Of a stretch of 64,000 nt of DNA, positions 18,600 to 30,100 are shown piece after piece. Position 1 is the first letter of the stretch. Every line of letters starts with the position of its first letter. The stretch lies in assembly GCF_000350225.1 (NCBI RefSeq), contig NW_005178710.1, forward strand, positions 11,763-75,762, in the 5' to 3' direction. The notes beneath the pieces are model-generated. The model was not told where the DNA came from. It saw nothing but the letters and a program-made list of their open reading frames with translations, and searched no databases. This stretch comes from Chondrus crispus. Its lineage: Eukaryota; Rhodophyta; Florideophyceae; Gigartinales; Gigartinaceae. The position numbers were made by a program, and so were the translations under genes.

Positions 18600-21500
18600 G
18601 GCGACGAGGACATCCTCCCAGTCATCGTCGCCACAATTCATCTCGCATTGGCCATTGCACAGCCGTAAAACGCCGCAAACCTACAGACACGTACTGCGTT
18701 GTCTCTCAGGTCTTCGTATCATCCCTGACATCACCGCAAGTGGCAAACCCAGGTTTTTGCATTGATACGGGTGCACCGACCTCTGTCATCGGCCTACCCG
18801 AACTGAGGCGTATCTTTGCGAAAAACAAACTGAAGTCCCCGCACCTACGCAAGTCTCCAAAGAAATTTAAATTCGCCGATGCAGTCTTCCAGTCACTCGG
18901 GCTAGTCGATTTACCTCTGGCCACGCCCTCAGGTATACCTCCTATCTACATCTCACTGGATGTTGTGACAGCTGACGTTCCCGCACTCATGGGCCTTGAC
19001 GTCATGGACCAGCAGTCCCTAACGCCGAACACCGTGACTAATGAACTGCACAAGTGCGTTGTTTTGCAATCGCGAACACAACACGTTTCCGCGCTCACCG
19101 ACACGCTGTGGAGCGTTCCCCTTCAACGATATGCACAACACATCTACGCCCCAATGTCCCTTGCGACCTCTTGCTATTTTTCTCAAACACAACTCCGAAA
19201 GTTGCATCAGCAGTTTTGTCACCCATCCGCTGACAAACTCCACTGGCGACTCACTTCCTCTGACCAGAAGACTTGGACGCCTCCACTTTGGACACTCTCA
19301 AAGATCTGACACGCCGTTGCGATCCATGCTAGCGAATACAAGCCGCCCCAACCCGCTTCAAAGTATCGTTCGGTTCTGAGAACGTAAAATTCAACGACAG
19401 ACTCATAATCGACATCATGTATCTCAACAACCGACCGGTGCTCCATTTTGTTGACGAAGGAACGCACTTCAGTGCCGCCAAATTTGTACCGGACGTGTCA
19501 ACCAAAACACTTTGGGCCACCATCCTTGAGTGCTGGGCGACTGTGTACACCGGCCTACCGCACAAGATTCTAGTTGATCAGGGATCTGCTTTTGGAGAAC
19601 TCTTCGCCAGCATCGGAGCGTCGAGCAAGGTCGAAGTTCAGCGCACAGGTATTCGAGCACACTCCAGTCTCGGTATTGGAGAGCGGTACCACCAGCCTCT
19701 CCGATCTACATTTTGGAAACTAAGAATTGACCACCCGACTATTTCCGCGTCAACGCTCCTCTCAATGGCTGTGAAAGCAATGAATGACACCCTCGGACCC
19801 GAAGGCATCGTCCCATCCGCGCTCGTCTTTGGCGAATATCCATCAACGAAGACTCTGTCAGAAGTGGCAGACCCACGCGCATCTCTTGAAAGTCGTGCTA
19901 GAGTTGCCACTACTGCACGTAAGCAGATGGAACAAGAAATGGCTAAGCTACGGGTACAACGCGCTCTCCGGCATCGAGTTCCAAGAGCTACGAACTACGT
20001 TTTCGAAGTTGGACAGCACGTGCTACTATGGCGTGAGAAGTTAGTCGAGAACCGCATTGGAGAGTGGATCGGGCCGTTTCCAATTTTGGCTCTTGACCGA
20101 GAAAAGAAACAAGTCTTCCTCCAAGACAGCAAAATAGGAGCGGCTCGTCCGTTCAGTCAAGGCATGGTGAAACCTTACCTGAGTCCTGATGACGCATCCC
20201 GTGTCCTATTCCAACATCTTGGACACTCTTTGTCTTCTCGATATAGTCACCACACGCTCTTGACAGAAGTCTTGAAAAGAGGAGACCCACGGTGCCTCAG
20301 CCCGCAAATGTCTAATGCCAAGCGCTCGGAAATACATCAGCTCATGAGAAGAGGCACATTCAAAGTCATCCTCAAAGAAGAAATTCCTCCCAATGCCAAC
20401 GTCCTATCCGCGCGTTTCGTGTTATCAATTAAGTCCACAGTTGATGATAAGGTGAAATGGAAAGCACGTTACGTTGCCGGTGGACACAGGGATAAGCTCA
20501 AAAAGCTTCTCGTGCACTCGTCGCAATCTGCACAACCCTCTACCGTACGTCTCGTTATAGCATTGGCCGCGATCTACGGCTTCAAGGTTTGGTCCTCCGA
20601 CGTAACACAAGCGTATCTACAATCTTCAAAGCCCCTCGCTCGCAAAATATACATTCGTAATGCCGCCCCTGAATTTGAGTTGTCAAACAATGAGGCACTG
20701 CTTCTCCTACGAGGCCTGTATGGCCTTGGGGAATCAGGAGACATGTGGCATGACACCCTAGATGCACACCACCGACAGGATCTCGGCATGGAGACGCTCC
20801 GCACTGACCTCGGATGCTACAGTCGCATTACCCAGGGACATCTTGAAGGACTTTCTGCGAACTATGTGGACGATATGCTACGAACTGGAACCCTCGAGTT
20901 CCATAAACTCTGCGCCCTCACTGGGAAGCGATTCGAAATGGCCAAGGATCAGAATATACCTTTTCGGTTTACTGGTTTCCTGATATCGAAAGATCAAGCG
21001 AATACACTGCAACTTGACCAAGTAGAATACGCCAGACAGCTTCGACTGCTCCCGGACGACTGTCATTTCTCCGCATTTGCGTCTGTTCGAATGAAGCTAA
21101 TGTGGCTTTCGCATACTCGACCGGATTGCATATTCGAAATATCGCAACTCACGCAGATTACGAGAGAACATTTTATGGAAGAACGTCAAACAATTGTCAA
21201 GAATACAAACCGGGTAATCAAGTACTCTACAGATCAAACTGTGAGGATCAGGTTCCCAAACTTGCAAAAGAACACAATCAAAGTAGTAGGATACTCTGAT
21301 GCATCTTTTGCCTCTAATCGTGACCACACGTCACAGCTCGGATATATTGTTTTTCTCGCCGATGCGTCCTCGAATGTCGTACCAATCATGTACAAGTCCT
21401 ACAAGGCTAGACGTGTTACAAGATCGGTACTCGCAGCCGAGCTAATTGCATTTAGCGATTTGTTCGATGCATCGTATACACTGACGAAAGAATTGGAGAA

Positions 21501-21837
21501 GCTCCTTGGAAGGAAAAAGGTTGCTGTACAGTTGCTCACAGACAGCAAGAGCCTCTTCGACATCATCAGCAAAGGAAGCCGCACATCGGAAAAGAGACTA
21601 ATGCTTGATATTGCTTGCGCACGCGAAGGATACCGCAAGTTCGAGATTGATGATATTGGCTTTGTGCGGTCTGGAGATAATATTGCAGATGGTCTCACAA
21701 AAAGAATGAAACAAAGCAGTTTATTGAAAGTGCTAACTACATCTACATTAGAGATCAAACCGGAACAATGGATTGTCAGAGAGACCATCTCAGACACCCT
21801 CGCCATTGGAATTTCTCAGATGCCCGACTCTGTGTAA
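18596..21837 (+). CDS. Copia-1 pol region
   Basis: The order is aspartic protease (CIDTGAPTSVIG), integrase zinc-binding and core regions, then reverse transcriptase with the NYVDDML active-site box and RNase H with the DSKSLFD motif. This order identifies Ty1/copia. The region is largely open and carries perhaps one or two breaks. It is closely related in sequence to copia-3. Confidence 0.85.
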
Positions 21838-22292
21838 CTTGCATCACGCACTAATGTGCATTGTGAGCTCGGGTGATCAGCTTTTAATGCCAGAGAGTGC
21901 CCCTCCAGGTATAAAACCCTCGTGAACTTATCAGGCGGGACTAGTTAAGGCAAGCTTTCACACCACGTCGACACAGAGCCGTCACCCCGAAGGATGATTT
22001 AAAAGCTAACTGGAGCTTAAGCATGAGAATCCAAGTTGGGTCATCAGGCTGTCGAGTGGAAAGAACAAGGCAGGTTGATGAGAAAATATTTGCGCATCGA
22101 ATTCTGGTCTGCATTTATACTGATATTTTAACGACCGTTCAGGTAATTTTTTTTCTCATCTGAAATTTGCAGTGCACTTGAAACCGGTTCCGTCATTGCA
22201 GAAGTGAACATGGGTACTCATCTTGACTCCTTTTGAGACTCAAAGCGCTAAGGAGTCGCATTTATCGGACGAGATGCAGCGAAAGGGGGGAG

Positions 22293-22635
22293 TGTCGATG
22301 GAGTGGAGCCGGCCACTCTGTACAGTATCTATACAGTACCTGTACAGTACCGGACACCACTCTATTTTCGCCTTTCGGCTCGTGGCTTTCAGCCACGAGC
22401 GCCGCCGTCCGATTATATACCTGCGACTACCACCTCTCTCGATCTAGCGAGGGCAAGAGGGAACTAAGTAAAGACTGACCATCGTCACTTTACTTTTACC
22501 TGCGCCGAAGCGTAGAGCCTCGATCCCCCACGCGTCTCTACAATCACCACCGCTTCCGCTACCTGACAACGTCTTCCCTCGTCTCAGCTTGGACTGAGAT
22601 CGCGCTGTCAGCCCAGACCCTCGTGTGCAGCGACA
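22293..22635 (+). repeat. Copia-1 3' LTR
   Basis: 343 bp, the same sequence as 16441-16783, followed directly by the second GGTTG target copy. Confidence 0.93.
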
Positions 22636-23016
22636 GGTTGAGAGTGTTTAAGGTTGTCTTTCTAATCTCTCTCCCGCCCCCCCCCTGCGAAAACTGCAGA
22701 AGTTGATTGGCGCGTGGTTTTCTCCACGCGCTGTAAGGACAAGATACTCTAGTAATTTCCCTCTCTGTACACCCAGTTACTGTACTGCAAATAGTAACAC
22801 GCACAGTAAAGGGGTGAGGTTCATTTGGACAGAGATCACACATATTAGTGTATGTTTCCCTAATAACCGTAGTTTCACTATATAACTCACAACTGTATTT
22901 AGTGACACTTACATTAATTCCGTTCGACATAATTAGTCACACTGTCAGGGGCCCCCAAAGTAACGGTAAAATTGTGTTTCACTTTATCATGGATTTACTA
23001 CTGTCAGCAGACGCCT

Positions 23017-25261
23017 TCAAAAAACAGGTTCACCATCGAAGTGATTTCTATGTTTCACAATTATGGCTTGCAAATTGGGAAACAGCTGCTTTTCCTCCCA
23101 CAGCCCGTTTGTGTTACAGGCCATCCCAGTGCGGATCATCGCTTTCCTAGCATATGTCAAGCCCTCTTCGTCCCTCTGTGCGTTAACTTCACGTACTGCA
23201 GCAACAGCCAGACGCAGGAAAAAGCTTTTGCCCGGATTTCTAAGCTCCCCCGACCCATCAGTCCAATCGTCGCACATGATGCGTTCCATTTTATGCTGCT
23301 CCCAACGGGTGGTCCAGGCGCTCTTAATTTTTTGGATCACGAAAAAATCACATGGCTGAACGAGATGTGTGGCGTTCTTGGGGAAATACCTGATTTCAGT
23401 CCTAATAGTATCACCAGCAGCAGCCAATGCTGTCTTATAATTATGACGGCTGCAATTATCGACGTGCAAAATCCGTTTCCGCTCATGTGGTAAAGGATTG
23501 ATAATGCGACGTTCTGAAAGCCATTCAGGCATAACCACAGTGTCCATCCAGCCCTTTGGTCCAGTTCAATAAGCAACACCCGGTACATCATCCGGCACGC
23601 CTCTGATAGGACAGCTTCGTAAATCATTTCTAAAAACCATAAACGGAACCTCGATAATCGCATCTCGTCCCCCAGAAATTCTGACCACCATTGTCATCCC
23701 CTCTCCGCCCGAGACCACATCGGCGTACTTCACCTCACTCTCTCCTGAGAAACCGAGCGTCCTGACATTATCAAGGTTGATGACAAAGTGGGTTTTGTAG
23801 TACAACGGCGCGAAGGCAATCACACCACCGCAGCCGCCCCGAGATACAGTATGATGGGCTGTAAGCGCGAGAAGAACTGTAAGGAGTTATATTTACAGCA
23901 CACGGCCGGTGCGGAGTACAGTGGTACCCCGCTGGTTACACGTGTAGGATCCGAACGGTAAGTAATTAGTAATTAGTAGTTAATGGCACAAATTAGCCAA
24001 TTTAGCACAGTAGCTGGTATACAGTAAGTAACAGCGACTGTAGCGGGACAGGTGTCCTGGCGTCCCACTTAGGGGTTAAGACCGGGGGCACCTGCCCCGT
24101 TCCAGTAAACGAGAGGCAGACTCGCCTCCCTTCCCTTTACGGCTTTTTGCTAACTCCGTCCGGTTTTACCTCTAAGTCTCAGGCTTCTAACCCGTGACCG
24201 GCCGTCCGGATCTAACACCACCGACCGGCTGCGCGTCACCGGCCACGTGAGCCTTCCCTCTTTTCGAGTCCTTCCGTACGGTTTGCGCTCGCGTGGGTTA
24301 CCCAGCGGCGCGCGCTCCCTTACCTCTAACCCCTCTCGTTCCGAGTCGTCGGGACGAAGGTAGTTATACCACAGGTTTCGTCCGCGTTTTCCACATCAAC
24401 CTCATCGAGTTCTCCGTTCCGAAACTGGCGAGCCGAAACTCCCAAATGGAACGCCACTTCCTTTTCAATAAACAACTCCTTCGCAGGCGAAGTTTGAAGT
24501 TTCCCTGTGAGCGCACGGCTCACAATCGGAAAACGCTCGCAAAAGGACTGTATCCAACGGGCTGAGATCATAGTCAGGATTGTGTTTTCCGTTTTCGGAT
24601 CGACGAAGCTCGGGCAGTATGCGTCACTTTTGCTTGTGTAAATGAGGTGCAAGGCCAAAGATTTCAATGTCTTCATGTTAAACTTCACCCCTAGTTTTCG
24701 CAGTCGATCAAACTCGAGAACGAGATCTTGATGAACTGCCTGAACCCATGCCGCGCGTTTGCGACCGCGACCTGCCCTGGCTTTTTAGTAAACCCGTTTG
24801 AATCCACACTTCGCAACACGGGTAATTGACGAACTGCAACCACGGCTTATTATTTCCCCACTTTCGTTGTGATACTCAGCTTTGTTTTTCAACAACCTCG
24901 AGGCCTTCAGGATGTTAGCATTTGTGGTACCACGAAACAATGCGGGAAAGTTGCGCACTGCTTTTGCCGGGAGATGTTTGTCCCCCTCCACCGAGGAAGT
25001 GAATATCATCCATTTGACAATTTTTGTGCGATCAGCTCGCGTGAGTACATGCTGCAGTGGCCGCTTTCTCGCAAGAACGGAATCGGTATGCGAGATAGAG
25101 GGAGTTTGAACCAATGGATGAGGTTGAGGGGCCACAGTGGTGGATGTTGTGATGCTACAACTTCGTTGCGCCTGCCGTTGAAACGCGGCGATAATTGGTG
25201 AAGCAGAAAAGGGCATGACAGGGAAAGCAGCCTTGAAGTGGTCACAATGCTGGGAAGTCAC
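23017..25261 (-). pseudogene. Pogo/Tigger-like transposase, interrupted
   Basis: Reading from 25261 on the minus strand: an N-terminal DNA-binding part (VLTRADRTKIVKWMIF, then WVQAVHQDLVLEFDRL), then WIQSFCERFPIVSRA and ELDEVDVENADET. The catalytic region follows as VINLDNVRTLGFSG, ILHVDNCSRHN and HLVQPCDFFVIQKIK. The aspartates in NADET, VDN and PCD fit the DDD triad of pogo-type DDE_1 transposases. The gene is dead in this copy: in-frame stops lie at 24785-24787 (TAA) and 23566-23568 (TGA), and a solo LTR at 23796-24373 interrupts it right after the NADET motif. The frame is otherwise well preserved, so inactivation is recent. Binding of its own TA-flanked ends and cut-and-paste transposition is the known role of the family. 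Confidence 0.85.
23796..24373. repeat. Solo LTR inside the pogo-like transposon
   Basis: 578 bp starting TGTAGTACAACG and ending GTTATACCACA, flanked by the 5-bp target duplication GGTTT (23791-23795 and 24374-24378). The ends resemble those of the gypsy LTR at 37304-37922 (TGTAGCATAA and GTTATACTGCA), so it is probably a solo LTR of a related Ty3/gypsy family left by recombination between two LTRs. Confidence 0.85.
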
Positions 25262-25849
25262 GATGGGAAAGGGTCTGTTGTATGCCGACTTATTGTAATG
25301 GCAGCGATTTCGTCGTCGCCTAACATGTTACAGTACGTGCTTCCATCACCGAACCACAGCAGCGATCCTGCGATTGACCTGCCTCAACAATTAAATCAGT
25401 AAAGTTTGGGGTTACACTAATATTGTTGAAACCGTGTTTGGTGTGTGTGTCACTATTTCTATTTTGGTTTCGCAGCAATGCACACATATTAGACACCCTT
25501 TCAGTATTTGACGTAGTTTCACTAATTGCTCACTTACACTTTTTGCAGTAACTGGGTGTAGTGAGTATATAAGTCCCCCCGATGATTCCGAGTAACGGGC
25601 GTTGGGGGATGTTAGTGGAAAGACACACACCGTACGTATTGAGTCGTTCACCGACTCTCGTACAGTAAAGAACTGCCGGTCGTCGGCAGATTTCCCTCGA
25701 ATTTCTCAATTTCAGTGGTAAAATCCACATTCGCGAATTTAATTTTTGCCCGAGAACATCAAAAACCCTACCCCCGATCTCCGTGATTTCTTTCATTCCT
25801 GCAGAGGCACGAGGCAAACGTCGACGCTCCTTCCCCCCGCCGCCCGTTC

Positions 25850-26250
25850 CTACCGTGCCTCTCCTCTGCCGCTCACCACGCCTTGCCGATCGCCGCGCCC
25901 TACCGCTCACTGCGACGTGCCGCTGGCCGCGCCCCGCCGCTCGCCACGCCCCGCCGCTCGCCGCAGTCTACCGCTCACCACGACGTGCCGCTGGCCGCGC
26001 CCCGCCGCTGGCCACTCCCCGCCGCTCGCCGCAGTCTGCCGCTCGCCGCACCCCCCCGATCGCCGCACCCCTTCGGTTGCGGTACTCTGTGGCTTACTCC
26101 TTGCCGCTTCCTACTGCGTGCTGCTCCTGGCTGCTGTCTGTTCTTTTTGTTCGCAGCTCCTTGCCGCTCGCTGCTCCTCGCCGCTCGCTTATCCTTGCCG
26201 CTCGCTGCGCACTGCCGCTCGTCGAGCCCCGCCGTCGCACTTTTCCGTGC
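25850..26250 (+). repeat. Degenerate GC-rich repeats in the copia-2 leader
   Basis: Variants of CCGCTCGCCGC and CCGCTGGCCGCGCC recur at irregular spacing of about 15-20 bp. All frames stay open here because of composition; the frames at 25746-26526 are arginine-, proline- and alanine-rich and are not regarded as genes. Confidence 0.7.
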
Positions 26251-27145
26251 CGCCTCTTGCTCACGGTACCGCCAACTCTCGCTCTGACGGTGACGGCGCC
26301 TCTCTCTCACACTTGCACGCCGCCTTGCTCCGATCTTGATGCTGTCTCTCGATCTTACTGTGACGCCGCCTCGCGCTCCACTGTGCCGCCACCAGACACA
26401 ACGCCACACCGCTCACCCTGCGTTACCGCCTCTCTCCGCGCTTGCTGCCGTGTCGCTACAGCCACACCGCCTCCTCAAGGGTACACTACTGCCATTCCCT
26501 GCCGCGTTAGGGTCCAGCTGCCGTAACCAAATCATCGCCTCAAAGACAACACGCTGCCACCGGCCGTGCCAAAGGCCTCACACGTGACTAGCACATCGAA
26601 GACTGCGGCTGTGAGCAGAGTCCCAGTACATCCTTTCGATTACCAACGACTACTCTAGTGGACAATTCTTTTCCTCGAGGGCGATAGCGAGGGCGGCAAC
26701 TTGAACCAAAGTGAGGAAGTGTTAGTGAGTCCCCACCGGTTCGCTGTTTCGGCAGTGGGCGGATAATGGTGTTTGGTCGAAAGGCCTGGTGACCACACAG
26801 CGACCGATCTGGACGGGGTGTTGTACCGACGGGGAGGGTTTGAGAAACTAGTCTAGTCGCGTCGCGCAAGCGTCCTGAAAGGGAGTAGACAGCCTTCAAC
26901 CAGTGTATCGGCTGCTGTGGATCTCCCGTAAGGATCGTCGCGCCCGCTCCAGCAAACGCAGGAGTGTGTAGACAGCTGAAGTTGTTTCCGACCCGGACGG
27001 TCTCCGGGGGCCGAAGGTCAGACCTTCCCGTCGTGGGACGGTATCCCTCCAAGGACTTCCCCTGTAGAGGACAGGGCGCCAAGGGTCGGAGTACCCTTTC
27101 AAGGTTGAAATTTTTGCCGAAGCCGAACATGTACCAACACTGAAC

Positions 27146-30100
27146 ATGTCACAACAGCAGGAAACATCAGATGCAACCTCGCCTTCGGGATCCGGGCAAC
27201 AAGCAGAACCCCGCTTCATGCACCACGTCCCTCTGGCTGACCTTAACGACAAACAGAAGGGATTCTTGTCCTCTGTACGCCATTTAGAAGCCACTGAGGC
27301 TGCCCAAGGGGATGGTCTTCTACGCATATTCGCAGACATGTTCCCTCTCGCAGACCTTTTTCAAAGGAACTCTGTGAACTACCGGCAGTCTACACTGAGC
27401 TCCGCAACTTCCTTGATTCACACGGAGCTAACATGCAGCAGCACTCCTCTCGCCGCATCATGATGACTCTTGCTCATAATATATACGAAGAGCAGGAAGA
27501 TCAACAAGCTGCGATTGGCATCGTCACCGAGATTATGGCTGCAGGTCGTCGAATGACGACCGATCTTTCCCGGACGGACAACAACCGCCAAGAAGAGTCG
27601 CAATCACGCTCTGCCTCCACCTCCACCGCAAGTGCCCTTGATATACTTGCACACAATGTTGCCATGCGTCTCAGAGACAGGGATAAAAAGTTTAGCGGGG
27701 CGCTTAGGGAGTCGTGGATGGAGTTCATGGATGAGTACATGCAAGTATGCCGAGATTATTCTCTGTCTCCAACACAAAAGCACAATCTCCTATCCGGGGA
27801 TGCGAAGAGGTTCTACCTGGATCGAGTAGATGGCTATGCAACCTCATACCAACAAGCCATAGATCTGGTTGGGAATGAATACAATTCCCCTGTTAGACAG
27901 GCAAGGGTGATAAACTACCTCAACACTTTGCGGATCTCTACGTTCGTTTCAGATGGGCTAGTGTCTAGACGACAAGCAATTTGACCTCATATGAGGTCAG
28001 TCATGGCCTCATGTGAGGCCAGCTTTTTTTTGCAAAAATATATAAATTAAATCGAAACTTTAAAACATGCAGTTTGGACACCATTTCTTTAACGTATACG
28101 CGCTCGGCAATAACATCTTGCAAAACATTGGGATGGCGGTTGTCAATGCACAGAGAGACTAAGAATCTAATGAACTATCAATGATGAGTTGACTTTTTAA
28201 ACAGGCGTTTTGGTTTCGAAGATATCAACATAAAACGTTTTGAGGTTGGTCAAAAAAGGCTCCTTTTTGGGCATTTTAAAAATGGCTGGAGAAGACGTGC
28301 AGATCTCACCAAACTCCACCCTTCCACAACGCAGAAGTCAACTGCCGTGTCGAGAGTATCTTTTTTCCATCTTGTTGAACTAGCATAAGTCGAGAAAAAT
28401 AAGTTGAAAAGTGACCTCATATGAGGTCAAATGGCCTCATATGAGGTCATTTGTCACCTAGACACTAGATGAGTCTGCGGCACTATCCAAAATCTATAAG
28501 GTGATCACGACGTTGTCTCGTCAAGGACCTGCTTCCCATCGCGGTGATGCACATAAAGTAGAATTCCTTCAGAACGCAGTCGTTGGATCTGGGTGGTCCC
28601 ATGAGCCGCTGAGCAGGGTGGCAACGCACGGTCTCTCTTTCCAACAGCTCTACGGCGAACTGTAGGCTGCTCTCCAACTCCAGAAGGAAGCAAAGCAAGC
28701 CATGTTGAGAGATGCCGCAACAAAGACCAAAGACCTTGGCTACGACGATGAGGTCCCAGGGATACTCTTCGCAGGTCAGACCCAGTATGCCAAACACCCA
28801 TCTCGTAATCGCTTCTTCAGAGGTTCAAGGGGTTTCAGCACTCCGTCATCTAGACCGAGAACCAGTTTCGATCCAACTGTGAAGACAAAACACATACCAT
28901 TCGAGACTGTCCGCGGCCGATAAACGCAGCTAAAGCCGCTGCCAACAAACTGGACTACTTTCGAAAAAGGAAACAGACTAGAGAACGTTCTGTACACCTC
29001 ATTCTTGCTCAATTATGTCAGCAACTCGACCAAGGATCTGCTTCCGGCGCCCGAGAAGAGGTCGAGGAGAAAGACATCCCAGAGAAGCAGACTGATCGTG
29101 AGATCTTTGAATGCATCTTGGAGGAGTCTAGCCAGTACGACGTTGACTGCACTTCCCCACGCCCTCTACATTCAAACGAGACTTTATCTCAGGAAGAAGA
29201 TTCCCTCCATCCGTACTTCTCGCAGCAAGATAGAGAAGACTACGTATTCGTCGTGTACGAAGGGGATAACGCCTCAATATTCAAGTCTGACCATGTGTTC
29301 GGTACCGACAAGGACGTTCCCTTCCTAGGCGCATGTATCGATACGGGAGCACAAAAGTCTGTCATCGGAAAACAACAAGCCCTGGCGTACTTCAGGCTTA
29401 TCGGGGAGGAGTTCAGGCCGCGCAAGCACGGGCATGACCTTAAGTTAAAGTTTAGAAACCGCCGCCACATCGGACTTGGTCGTATTGAGATAAGGATTCC
29501 CATCAATGGAACGCACGTTCTATGCCCGAGCATCGAAGTGGTTGATGTAGACGTCCCGCTACTCCTCGGCCTAGACTTTCTCGACGAGTACAAGATGATC
29601 GTTGATACGGCCAATGATTTACTCGAATCGAAGATCCGCGCTTGGTCATTCCCTTTAACGCGGAAACTGGGACATCTATATCTTGAATGGGACTACGGAA
29701 CATTCTACACATCAGAGGAACTGTTGAAGCTGCACAAACACTTCTTTCATCCAGATTCAGGACGTCTCTACGCAATGCTAAAGCGGGCCGACAATGCGAG
29801 TACAACTCCATCTGATCTTAAAGAACTGGAGAGGGTCGCATCGGAGTGTGACGTTTGCCAGAGAAACATGGCCGTTCCGAGCAGATTCAGAACCGCTCTT
29901 CCGGCCGATGATGTCGTGTTCAATAGGTGCGTTTGTATGGTCATTATGTTCCTCGAGGGGAAGGCAGTGTTGCATATGGTGGACAAGGACACTAAGTTCA
30001 GTGCAGCTGCTTTCTTCCCGAAACAGACTGTCGACGAGTTGTGGAGCACATACTTGTCGCACTGGGTCCTTCCCTACATCGGTCACGCGCTTGAGATACA

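Larger units (their letters stand above)
16441..22635 (+). mobile_element. Copia-1: Ty1/copia element with identical-looking LTRs
   Basis: A complete LTR-to-LTR element of 6.2 kb on the plus strand. Both LTRs are 343 bp, start TG and end CA, and I see no difference between them, so the insertion is very recent. The target duplication is GGTTG (16436-16440 and 22636-22640). A purine tract (GAAAGGGGGGAG) precedes the 3' LTR. Gag and pol regions in copia order (protease, integrase, reverse transcriptase, RNase H) fill the interior. It appears close to whole, with perhaps one or two breaks in pol. It sits between the leader of the Sel1 gene and copia-2. Confidence 0.93.
22770..25558 (-). mobile_element. 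Pogo-like (Tc1/mariner superfamily) DNA transposon
   Basis: Perfect 13-bp terminal inverted repeats, CACCCAGTTACTG at 22770-22782 and its complement at 25546-25558, flanked by TA (22768-22769 and 25559-25560). The empty site is preserved in the other LTR of copia-2, which has a single TA at that place. The element is 2,789 bp, of which 578 bp is a later solo LTR. A transposase gene on the minus strand fills most of it. Confidence 0.92.
22686..25729 (+). repeat. Copia-2 5' LTR, split by a pogo-like transposon
   Basis: Left part 22686-22769, right part 25561-25729, matching the uninterrupted 3' LTR at 32526-32778. There the sequence reads CTCTCTGTAGTGAGTATA without a break. The right part contains a TATA-like GAGTATATAAG. 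Confidence 0.85.

Noticed and set aside
25746-26526. Plus-strand frames of about 200-250 codons rich in arginine, proline and alanine
   Set aside because: Three overlapping frames are open through the same GC-rich repeats, which indicates low complexity and not a gene.
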